Origin: an uncultured Opitutia bacterium
GTDB lineage: Bacteria; Verrucomicrobiota; Verrucomicrobiia; Opitutales; Opitutaceae
Assembly (NCBI GenBank): GCA_903925425.1
Contig: CAIYFD010000030.1
Span: forward strand, 1-32,481
DNA length: 32,481 bases
Reading direction: 5' to 3'
Shown: positions 24,811 through 32,481 of the stretch, one piece after another
Numbering within the stretch: position 1 is the stretch's first letter
How the letters are laid out: each line of letters opens with the position of its first letter
Notes under the pieces: model-generated
Database searches by the model: none
What the model was told of the DNA's origin: nothing
The model's input: the letters and a program-made list of their open reading frames with translations, nothing else
Program-made: the position numbers and the translations under genes

Positions 24811-27800
24811 CTAGAACGAGGCCGTGAGCGACAGCGAGTACGTGCGCCCGCGCCAATCGCCATAGGGCTGGACGCCGGCCCCGGAGGGATGTGCGTCGTA
24901 CGCGGGGAATTTTGCCCCGAACACATTGTTGACCCGCAACTGGGCGTGCAGGCCGGCTCCGGCTGCCACGTGGGGCAGCCAGCGCGACACGTCGCCCTGC
25001 ACGAAGGCGTCGACCTGCCAGTACGGCGCGATCCGGTCGCTGCCCTGCGCCGCGCGCTGATCCGCGGGCAGGGCGCGGGTGTGCAGGTACTGGCTGTCGA
25101 GTCCGACCCCGTTGCCACCGCGCGTCCACGACGCGCCGAGGTTGGCGCGATGCTTGACGAGGGCCGCGTCGGCCGCGTCGGGATCGCGCAGCTCATCGAC
25201 CTTTGCGGAGGCGGGGAAAATCTGCCGGTCGAAGCGGAGGTATTGCACCCACCGGCCGTGCAGTTCGAGGGTTCCGCCCGCCGCCATCGGCCAGGAATAG
25301 TCCAGCGTCGTGGTCGCGCTCTGCGAATGCCGCCACGAGGAGTTGATGGCGCCCGTTAGCACCGAGACGATGATTCCGTCCGCGGCCCGCTTCACCCGCT
25401 CGGGCCAGAGGGTTTCGAGATTCACCACCGTCTGGGCGTCGAGCGTGAGCGCCTCGTCGGTTTTGCGCGTGTCGAGGAAATCGAGCCCCAGGCGGAAGTG
25501 GTGCTGGTCGCCGGCCTGGTAGGCCAGCCCCACCGCCTGCGTCACGGCGGACTCGGGCCGGAGTCCCGGATTCAGGGCTTCGCTGGCGATCACGCCGTAC
25601 TGCGCGCCTCCGCGCGTCGGGTCCGTGATCTGCACTTGATCCACGCCACCTCCGCCCACGCCGCCGATGGCGCCGGCCGCGGCCTTTGGCCGGCTCATGT
25701 ACGCGGTGGGAAACCGGCTCGCGGTGGCGAACGTGGCGCGTGCTGAGAATCCGCCGGCCAGGTTCAGGCGGAATCCCACGGTCGGCGACACGTTGCTCTC
25801 CTTGGCGGTGTCGGCCGCGACGTAGCGGACCGACGCGGTGCCCTCGGTGCTCAGCAGCCAGTCGGGGAGATGCGCCGCCGGCACGAGTGGGGCCTGCAGC
25901 TCGCCGAACGCGCTGTAGTGTTGGAGCGTGCGCCCGGTCCACTGCACCGGAGTCCCGGCGAGGGTGCCGTCGCCGTAGCGGCGCTCGTCGCGGAAATCCT
26001 GCAGCTCGGTTCTCCGGTAATCGGCGCCCACGTTGAGAACGCCCGTGCCGGTCGGCAGCCGCAGCGACGACTGGGTCAGGCGGACGGCTGCATCCAGCGT
26101 CGTGTAATCGCCGAGCGTCACAAATTTGCCGGGCTTGCCGTAGTGGATCAGGACCTGGTCGTAGAACGCCGCTTCCGGGCCATGGACCTGCGTGTCGCGG
26201 AAGGGCTGGTAGCGGCCGTCATTAGTGAGTTGCTGCCACCGCACCGGGTCGGCTCCGGCCAGGCCGCGGTACGTGGCGGTGTTGTGCGCGTACTGGCCGT
26301 CGAGCGCGAGGCGCCAGCCGGTCGGATGCTTGAGCGTGGCGTCGAGCACGAGGGAGGAAAAGCCCCGGCGGGTCTCGCCATAGTTTTCGCCGAGACGGAG
26401 GGGGACATCCTGCAGCGCCACGCGCACGTCTTGCCCAAAGGAATTTCCCGGCGCGGCGGTCGGGACGAGGAGATCGGCCGTGAAGACGTCGAATCCGCGG
26501 TGGCTCGAGGTTTGGGCCGTTGTGAAGTCCGCGCCGAGTTGCAGCGCGGGGGAGGCATCGTAGACGGCGGAGCCGAACCAGGTGCTGCGGCCCTGCTCGC
26601 GTCCGTACGGGTAATCGACGCTGAAAAGCGAGGTCGCCATGCCGCCGGGCGAGTCGAACAGCGCCTGGTTCTTCACGCCGGCGCGTCCGGTGAAGGCACT
26701 CAGCCCGCCGCCGCCATTCGCGCCCGGCGCGACGGAAGCGAAGGAGGCCGACCCGGGACCGAACAGGGGGCTGCCGTTGGCGCTGCGGACATTGGGCGTG
26801 GCGCGGTAGAGCGGATCGCCTGCGTTCCCCGCCGCGGCGAGGTGCGCCTGCCGGTAGCCGAGCTCGGATTCCACCGGCGGGCTTGAACGTGTGAAGCTCG
26901 CGCTCACCCGGGCGCGGAGCGCCCCGCCGAGGAAGCTGCGCGCATGCATGAGCGAGAGCGACGACTGCGGGGCGTCGAACCCTCCGAGGGCGTTGTTGTA
27001 GGTGGTCGAGATCTCGGTGGCGTTTTTCTCCGCCTCGGGTCGGAGGACGATGTTGACGACCCCGCCCACGGCGTTGCCGCTGTAGAGCGACGAGGAGGAG
27101 ACGGGCAGTACTTCGATCTGCTGCACGAGGCTCAAGGGGATGAAATTCACGTCGGGCGGCTGGGTCCCGTGACCGAAGGCCGTGAGCACCTCCGGCAGGC
27201 GGCGGCCATTCACGAGGATGACAGTCTCGCTCGCCTCGTAACCGCGGAAACGGAGATTGGTGCTCCCGGTCGCGAAGCTGGCGCTGCCGTTCCCCTCGCC
27301 CGGGGTCTCGGTCGGCGAGCCGATGGCGGCGTCGCTCTCCAATACCTCCCGCTGGAGGAAATCGTTCAGGTCGACGACCCCGCTGCGGGTGATCTGCGCC
27401 CGGTCGTAGATGGTGTACGGCAGCGGGCCGTCGGCCGTGCGCGGCAGGTCGAGGTTTCCCCCGGCGCGGCCCGACACGAGCGAGTCTGCACGTTCATCGG
27501 TGACCGACTCCAAGCGGCCCTCGACAATGACGGGAGCCAAGCGGGTGGTTCCGCCGTCGGGCTCTAGGAGCAGGGGTACTAGGGTGGCGGCGCGGCCGGC
27601 CTCGATCTTCACCGCCGCAATCTCTGTCGACCGGTAGCCATCCGCCTGGACCACGAGGCGATGGCTGCCCGGGGAAACGCCCCGGAACTGGAATTCGCCG
27701 CGGCGGTTGGTGACCGTCGCCTTCCCCGTGTCGGGCAGTGCGACTTGGGCACCCCGCAAGGGGGTGCCGTCGGTGGCGGTCACGTGCCCGCCGATCGTCC

Positions 27801-28113
27801 CGACCGGCGGAGTGCCCCGCGTGACGATGAATTTTCCGGCGCGGTTTCGCGCGCCGACAAAACCGGTGCCGGTCAGCAGCCGATGCAAGGCCTCCTCCGG
27901 CTCGAGTTGGCCAACGACCGCCTGGGTCTGCCGGCTGCGGAGATCGTCGAGGGAGAAAAAGACCTCCTCGTGCGACTGGCGTGAGAAGGCCAGCAGGGCC
28001 ACGTCCGCCGCCTGGACCGGCAGGTTAAAATCGACCGGGGCGGCGAGCGCCAACGCCGGCAGACCCAAAATGGTCGCCAAGAGTAGACGGAGAAGAAGGA
28101 GGAGGCTTCTCAA
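24811..28113 (-). CDS. TonB-dependent receptor with N-terminal STN domain and carboxypeptidase-regulatory-like domain
   Basis: Signal peptide; STN-like FNLPVQAADVALLAFSRQSHEEVFF; GGHVTATDGTPLRGAQVALPDTGKATVTNRRGEFQFRGVSPG; plug SLYSGNAVGGVVNIVL; C-terminal TYSLSLTASF; TTG start. Confidence 0.93.
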   Translation of the reverse strand: MRSLLLLLRLLLATILGLPALALAAPVDFNLPVQAADVALLAFSRQSHEEVFFSLDDLRSRQTQAVVGQLEPEEALHRLLTGTGFVGARNRAGKFIVTRGTPPVGTIGGHVTATDGTPLRGAQVALPDTGKATVTNRRGEFQFRGVSPGSHRLVVQADGYRSTEIAAVKIEAGRAATLVPLLLEPDGGTTRLAPVIVEGRLESVTDERADSLVSGRAGGNLDLPRTADGPLPYTIYDRAQITRSGVVDLNDFLQREVLESDAAIGSPTETPGEGNGSASFATGSTNLRFRGYEASETVILVNGRRLPEVLTAFGHGTQPPDVNFIPLSLVQQIEVLPVSSSSLYSGNAVGGVVNIVLRPEAEKNATEISTTYNNALGGFDAPQSSLSLMHARSFLGGALRARVSASFTRSSPPVESELGYRQAHLAAAGNAGDPLYRATPNVRSANGSPLFGPGSASFASVAPGANGGGGLSAFTGRAGVKNQALFDSPGGMATSLFSVDYPYGREQGRSTWFGSAVYDASPALQLGADFTTAQTSSHRGFDVFTADLLVPTAAPGNSFGQDVRVALQDVPLRLGENYGETRRGFSSLVLDATLKHPTGWRLALDGQYAHNTATYRGLAGADPVRWQQLTNDGRYQPFRDTQVHGPEAAFYDQVLIHYGKPGKFVTLGDYTTLDAAVRLTQSSLRLPTGTGVLNVGADYRRTELQDFRDERRYGDGTLAGTPVQWTGRTLQHYSAFGELQAPLVPAAHLPDWLLSTEGTASVRYVAADTAKESNVSPTVGFRLNLAGGFSARATFATASRFPTAYMSRPKAAAGAIGGVGGGGVDQVQITDPTRGGAQYGVIASEALNPGLRPESAVTQAVGLAYQAGDQHHFRLGLDFLDTRKTDEALTLDAQTVVNLETLWPERVKRAADGIIVSVLTGAINSSWRHSQSATTTLDYSWPMAAGGTLELHGRWVQYLRFDRQIFPASAKVDELRDPDAADAALVKHRANLGASWTRGGNGVGLDSQYLHTRALPADQRAAQGSDRIAPYWQVDAFVQGDVSRWLPHVAAGAGLHAQLRVNNVFGAKFPAYDAHPSGAGVQPYGDWRGRTYSLSLTASF

Positions 28114-28196
28114 CGGGACGATGGCGATGCAGTGAAGGCGGATGATCCGCCCAGGTGGGCGACCACCGGTTGACTCGCCTCAACAGGCATCCGAAC

Positions 28197-28634
28197 TCAG
28201 TTCCCCGCCGGGGCCTGGGGAAGGGGCGCGGCCAGCTGTACCGTGGTCGGATCCGCGCCGGCTGGTGCACCGGGGGCAAACGGGGAGATGATCGGATCGT
28301 TGGGGGCATTGCCGGGCCCGGCGGTGGTGCCGCCGCGGGCGGTGGAGCTGCGGATCTTCGGCGTCGCGAGGGTGAGACGGAGCTGGGTGCCGTTTCCCGT
28401 CAGGGTCACGGAGTCGCTCTTGCCATCGCTGGACGCATTGTAGGATTGCACGTTATAGCCGGAAAAAGTGTCGCCGACCGAGACCCAGGCGGCGACGCCG
28501 GTCGTTGAGTTGACCAGCCGGACCATCGTCTTGCCGGGGCCGGCCGAGATCACACCGGCGACCTGAATGGCGTCGGCGGCCCGGAGACCGGCCAGCAGGG
28601 AGAAAAATAGCACCCGGATCCGAAGGGGTTTCAT
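28197..28634 (-). CDS. Exported small protein, possibly GspC/PilP-like
   Basis: MKPLRIRVLFFSLLAGLRAADAIQVAGVISAGPGKTMVRLVNSTTGVAAWVSVGDTFSGYNVQSY...; start at internal Met. Confidence 0.6.
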   Translation of the reverse strand: MKPLRIRVLFFSLLAGLRAADAIQVAGVISAGPGKTMVRLVNSTTGVAAWVSVGDTFSGYNVQSYNASSDGKSDSVTLTGNGTQLRLTLATPKIRSSTARGGTTAGPGNAPNDPIISPFAPGAPAGADPTTVQLAAPLPQAPAGN

Positions 28635-28704
28635 GGGCGGTAGGGGGTGTGGCACACGGCAATGACGCCCGGAAACGGCGTTGGCAACGGGGAAGCCCGT
28701 TTTT

Positions 28705-29325
28705 TCAGAACTCCGGGCGGCGCCGGCCTCCGCCGGGGCCGAGCAACTCGAGCGTCTCGACGACCTGCTGGAGCTGTTTGAACTCGGGGCCGGCCAGATC
28801 ATCGCAGAGAATTGAGACAATCGCGATGATGCCCGAGGCCGGCCGGAACATACCCACCGTGATGGTCTTGTAGTCCCCGGGGACGGGCTTTTTCCCCACG
28901 AGCTTCGGGTCGGTGTAGCTGCTGTAGTAGCCGTAGCCGCTGCGGAGTTTGAAGGTTTGCAGCACGGTGCGTTTCTCGACGGAGGCGTCCGCCTCGTCCC
29001 CACCGATCTCGATGGCCCGCGCCCGCACCTCGGCGGCGGTCTCGAGTTTTCCCTCCTCGGGGAACCCAAAGGTGAGGCGGGCGGTGGCGTTCACTCCCGG
29101 CGGGGCCTTGAGGGAGAGATCGAGGGGGTTGTCGGGATCCTCGCGGACCACGGTCCAGCCGGCGGGGAGGGTGACAATAATCCGGCCCTTGGCCTGAAGG
29201 TCGATGGTCTCGGTTTTGGGTGCGGCGGATTCCACGGGTGCTGTGCCCTTGGGGGCGTTGGCAGCAAAGGCGGAGGCGGCGCCCAGGAATAGGACGGTGA
29301 GAATGGTGGGAATGAGTGGCTTCAT
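28705..29325 (-). CDS. Uncharacterised exported protein (206 aa)
   Basis: Signal peptide MKPLIPTILTVLFLGAASAFAA followed by ordered domain. Confidence 0.7.
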   Translation of the reverse strand: MKPLIPTILTVLFLGAASAFAANAPKGTAPVESAAPKTETIDLQAKGRIIVTLPAGWTVVREDPDNPLDLSLKAPPGVNATARLTFGFPEEGKLETAAEVRARAIEIGGDEADASVEKRTVLQTFKLRSGYGYYSSYTDPKLVGKKPVPGDYKTITVGMFRPASGIIAIVSILCDDLAGPEFKQLQQVVETLELLGPGGGRRRPEF

Positions 29326-29345
29326 GGGAGCGAGGCGGCCCGATT

Positions 29346-29428
29346 TTTAACCACGGATTGCACGGTTCACACGGATAGAACGGGTCGCATGGTTTTCATC
29401 CGTGAAATCCGTGGCATCCGTGGTCAAA
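29346..29428. repeat. Intergenic inverted-repeat element, family A copy 2
   Basis: TTTAACCACGGAT ... ATCCGTGGTCAAA (12 of 13 complementary). Confidence 0.8.
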
Positions 29429-29434
29429 TATTCA

Positions 29435-30367
29435 TCACGTCTTCACGCCGGTGGCCAGTAGGGTTTCGAAGTGGGGCGGGGCGGCTTCGCGGGAGACGGC
29501 GGTGACCTCGACCTTGGTGAAGCCGGCACGTTTCAGGAACCCGTGCAGCGCGGCCTCCTTGAAACCGAGCCAGACATCGGCGTAGAGCTCGCGGGCTTTT
29601 TCGAACCGGTGCTCGTTCAGGTCGAGCAGCAGCAACTGGCCGCCGGGGCGCAGAATGCGGAAGGCCTCGTCGACCGCGCGCTGCGGGTGCTGGGCGTGGT
29701 GGAGGGCCTGGCTGAGGATGGCGAGCTCCACGGCCCCGTCGGGCAGCGGCACCTGCTCGATGTCGCCCAGCCGGTACTCGAGGTTGTGCAGGCCGTTTTT
29801 TCGGGCGAGGTCGGTGCCCACCTCGACCATGCGCGGGGAGTTGTCGATGCACCAGACCTGGCGGGCGCGGCGTGCGAGCAACTGCGAGATCAGGCCCTCG
29901 CCGGCGCCCAGGTCGGCCACGGAGATGGCCGGGACGAGGCGCAGGGCGAGGTGGCCGATCGCCTCCCAGGAACGCCCGGGGCAGTGTTTCCGGCCGAGCC
30001 GGCCGGCGATGAGGTTGAAGTACTGCTCGGAGACGCGGCGGCGTTTCTGCAGGATCCGGTCAAGGTTCTCCCGGTCGCTCTCGACCATCGGCAGGCCGGC
30101 CACTGATTCGACTGCGCTCCGGACCAGCGCGAGTGCGCGCGGCGGCAGGTCCGCCCGCGGCGAATAAAAGGCCTTCTTGCCGTCGCGCCGGTCGCTGACC
30201 AGCGCGGCTTTCCGCAGCAGGGCCAGTTGCGAGGAAATGCGGGACTGCGCCATGCCGAGGACTTCCTGGAGCTCGGCGACTGACAGCTCTTCGCGCTGCA
30301 ACAGGGCGAGGAGGCGGAGGCGGGTGGGATCGGACAGCGCCTTGAGGATATCCCACGATTGGTTCAC
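29435..30367 (-). CDS. ArsR-family HTH fused to SAM-dependent methyltransferase
   Basis: ILKALSDPTRLRLLALLQREELSVAELQEVLGMAQSRISSQLALLRKAALV; SVADLGAGEGLISQLLARRARQVWCIDNSPRMVEVG; GTG start. Confidence 0.92.
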   Translation of the reverse strand: MNQSWDILKALSDPTRLRLLALLQREELSVAELQEVLGMAQSRISSQLALLRKAALVSDRRDGKKAFYSPRADLPPRALALVRSAVESVAGLPMVESDRENLDRILQKRRRVSEQYFNLIAGRLGRKHCPGRSWEAIGHLALRLVPAISVADLGAGEGLISQLLARRARQVWCIDNSPRMVEVGTDLARKNGLHNLEYRLGDIEQVPLPDGAVELAILSQALHHAQHPQRAVDEAFRILRPGGQLLLLDLNEHRFEKARELYADVWLGFKEAALHGFLKRAGFTKVEVTAVSREAAPPHFETLLATGVKT

Positions 30368-30420
30368 GGGCGCGGACGTTTGCGCGGGGCGCCGCGGTTG
30401 GCAATGGCGCTTCGCGCCAA

Positions 30421-30504
30421 AAGGCTGGAGGCAGGAGGCTGGAGGCGGAAGGTCCGAGACAAGGGCTTTTGCCCTTCAACCTCCCGCCTCCCGCCTTCAG
30501 CCTT
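30421..30504. repeat. Intergenic inverted repeat, family C, with nested perfect hairpin AAGGGC-TTTT-GCCCTT (30461-30476)
   Basis: AAGGCTGGAGGC ... GCCTTCAGCCTT; immediately downstream of the greA-like stop. Confidence 0.7.
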
Positions 30505-30509
30505 CCGGA

Positions 30510-32354
30510 TCAGACCGAATCCACGTAGCGCGTGAGACTGACGATCTCGTACGACTCTTCCGTGCCGCCGATCTTCACCTTCACCTGGTCGCCCGGCTTT
30601 TTGCCGAGGAGGGCGAGGCCGAGCGGGGTTTTATAGGAGATGACGTTCTTGTCGGGGTTGCTGTCCCACGCGCCCAGCAAGGTGTAGCGGGAGGTCTTGC
30701 CACCCTTGAGGTCGCGGACGTCGACGACGGTGCCGACGCTGACCTGGTCGATGCTGGCTTCCTTGAAGTCATTGATGCGGGCGCGGCCGAGTTCCTTCTC
30801 GAGCTGGCCCTTCTGGGCCATGAGGACCTGCTGGTCCTGCTTGGCCATCTTGTACTCGGAGTTTTCCTTGAGATCGCCGTGCTCGCGGGCGGTGGCGATG
30901 GCCTTGGAGTTCTCGGGGATCTTCTTGGAGACGATGGCCTCGTACTCCGTGCGCTTCCGCTCGAAGCTTTCGCGGGAGACGATGAGCTGCTCTTCCTTGC
31001 TCTCGGCGTCGGCGGCCACGAGGGACTGGATGCCGGGGAAGATCTTGATGAAGCGGGCGAGGAGGGACTTCTTCGTCAGTTCCTCGAAGCCCTGGTTGAG
31101 CATGAGGGTGTTGGCGAGGTCGCGCGCGGTCTCGGGGTCGGCCGTCGAGAGCAGGTCGGCGATCAGGTCGGTATCCTCGCTGAGGATGTCGCCGAGCGGG
31201 ATGCGGCGGGCGCTGGCGGCCTGGAGGGCCTCGTAGTCGATCGCAAAGAAGATGGCGTGGAGCAGGCGCGGGGTGATGAGGTCGTTCAGCAGCTTGGCGA
31301 ACTTCTTCGAGTGCCGGTTCTTCACGATCCAGAGGAGGACCGGGGCGCGGAGGTTTTGCTCGGTCTGCCAACGCTTGAGGGTGGCGGCGAGCTCTTCGGA
31401 GTGGCCGTTCTCAACGAGGAAATTGATGCACTCGGTGGTGAACTTGCCCTGGCTGCTCTTCAGGAGCGTGAAGCCGAGGTCGCGGTGCTCGATCGGGTAG
31501 GTGCCCTTGACCAGCTCGAGGAAGCGGCGCTGGAAGTGGACCGGGATCTTCTCGGCGATGCCCGTCAGGTCACGGACGTTACCGATCAGGGAGGCTTGCG
31601 AGGGTTCGTAGGCGGTGGCCTCGCCCAGCAGCTTGGCGAGGTCGTCACGGACCGCGGCGCCGTAGAGGCGCTCGGAGGCGGTGAGCTGATTGCTGTCCTT
31701 CACGGCCTCGGCGAGGCTGGTGAGGATCGCGTTCAATTCGGCCTTGGGGCTTTTCTTGTCGGCGGCCTCGAGGAGGTCCTCGGCGAGCGCGATGCGGCGG
31801 CGGGCGGAGCGGGTGCCGCCGAACTGCTCAACGATCTCGTCCTGAGCCGACACGGGAACGTCGCGGAGCACAAAGAGCTCGGTTTTCTTGGCCGGGACGG
31901 AAAGGCGCGGGTCCTTGGAGATGGCCTTGCGGGCGGCGGCCCACCACTTCTTGAACTTTTCCTCGCCGATGACCTGCGTGAGGGTGATCTCGAGATCGAT
32001 CGCGCTGGTGGCGTTGCCCTCGTAGGCTTGGAGGGCCTCGACCACGAGCTGCACGGGGTTTTCCTCGATCAGCTCGGCGATCTTCTTCGGCTCGGTCTCC
32101 TTGCGGACCAACAAATGCTTTTCATGCAGCACCTCCATGGTGGTGACACAGAAGGCCGGGTCCATCGCGTGGCCCTTCTTGCCCTTAAAATCGATATGGA
32201 GCTTCAGGGAATCCTCGTCGAATTTCTTGATCTGGCCGAAACCCCAGCTCTGGTGGACCACGTAGCTCCCGGGTTTCATCGCCTCCAGCTTGGCTTTGAC
32301 CGCTTTTAAAGACGGGGTTTTTGCGATGAGCGCGGAGACTGCGTCGGAATTCAT
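30510..32354 (-). CDS. greA: GreA/GreB-family transcription elongation factor with long N-terminal extension (614 aa)
   Basis: C-terminal GreA coiled coil and FKBP-like domain: ATAREHGDLKENSEYKMAKQDQQVLMAQKGQLEKELGRARI ... YTLLGAWDSNPDKNVISYKTPLGLALLGKKPGDQVKV; about 450-aa extension; start MNSDAVSALIAK. Confidence 0.87.
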   Translation of the reverse strand: MNSDAVSALIAKTPSLKAVKAKLEAMKPGSYVVHQSWGFGQIKKFDEDSLKLHIDFKGKKGHAMDPAFCVTTMEVLHEKHLLVRKETEPKKIAELIEENPVQLVVEALQAYEGNATSAIDLEITLTQVIGEEKFKKWWAAARKAISKDPRLSVPAKKTELFVLRDVPVSAQDEIVEQFGGTRSARRRIALAEDLLEAADKKSPKAELNAILTSLAEAVKDSNQLTASERLYGAAVRDDLAKLLGEATAYEPSQASLIGNVRDLTGIAEKIPVHFQRRFLELVKGTYPIEHRDLGFTLLKSSQGKFTTECINFLVENGHSEELAATLKRWQTEQNLRAPVLLWIVKNRHSKKFAKLLNDLITPRLLHAIFFAIDYEALQAASARRIPLGDILSEDTDLIADLLSTADPETARDLANTLMLNQGFEELTKKSLLARFIKIFPGIQSLVAADAESKEEQLIVSRESFERKRTEYEAIVSKKIPENSKAIATAREHGDLKENSEYKMAKQDQQVLMAQKGQLEKELGRARINDFKEASIDQVSVGTVVDVRDLKGGKTSRYTLLGAWDSNPDKNVISYKTPLGLALLGKKPGDQVKVKIGGTEESYEIVSLTRYVDSV

Positions 32355-32481
32355 GATTGCGTGTGGAAGAGCCTGAACGGGAGAGTTGAGCGGACAATGA
32401 CTAATGATGTCAAACAGTGTGTCGGGGGTACCCATGTCTAAGGGCGGATTTGGCAAAGCTACGCCCGTGGCGGCGGCTTGG

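Noticed and set aside
30177-32309. 710-aa plus-strand ORF opposite greA
   Set aside because: Antisense shadow of a clear GreA-family gene; low-complexity G/A/L/D/V-rich composition typical of GC-rich reverse frames

Overview
GC-rich (roughly two-thirds GC by eye) bacterial chromosomal window. It is probably Verrucomicrobia/Opitutaceae-like; that is an inference from gene content, a long GreA-family protein and abundant intergenic inverted repeats. The left half looks like a nitric-oxide/denitrification-associated island. A minus-strand operon (about 8270 to 1279) encodes two different heme-copper-oxidase-superfamily core subunits, a CuA subunit II, an overlooked 49-aa single-TM protein, a SCO-like protein with an N-terminal membrane domain, and a cytochrome b / 2x[4Fe-4S] / MvhD-like fusion. 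Next to it are class II ribonucleotide reductase (nrdJ) and a divergent Crp/Fnr (DNR-like) regulator. A second minus-strand operon encodes YwiC-like, cupin and DUF2249 proteins. Both operons have an identical 22-bp sequence containing a perfect FNR/DNR-type palindrome (TTGAC-N4-GTCAA), placed 50-52 bp from the ATG and 32 bp from a -10-like hexamer. I regard the predicted DNR-controlled, double-core, NO-reductase-like complex as the best candidate for an under-described system. The right half is more ordinary: YjbQ, a membrane GT/TPR protein, amidohydrolase, UvrD-like helicase, PtsI, TonB receptor, ArsR-methyltransferase and extended GreA. Several families of intergenic hairpin repeats are interspersed. 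No rRNA, tRNA or CRISPR was recognised. All calls are from reading the sequence; no searches were run.
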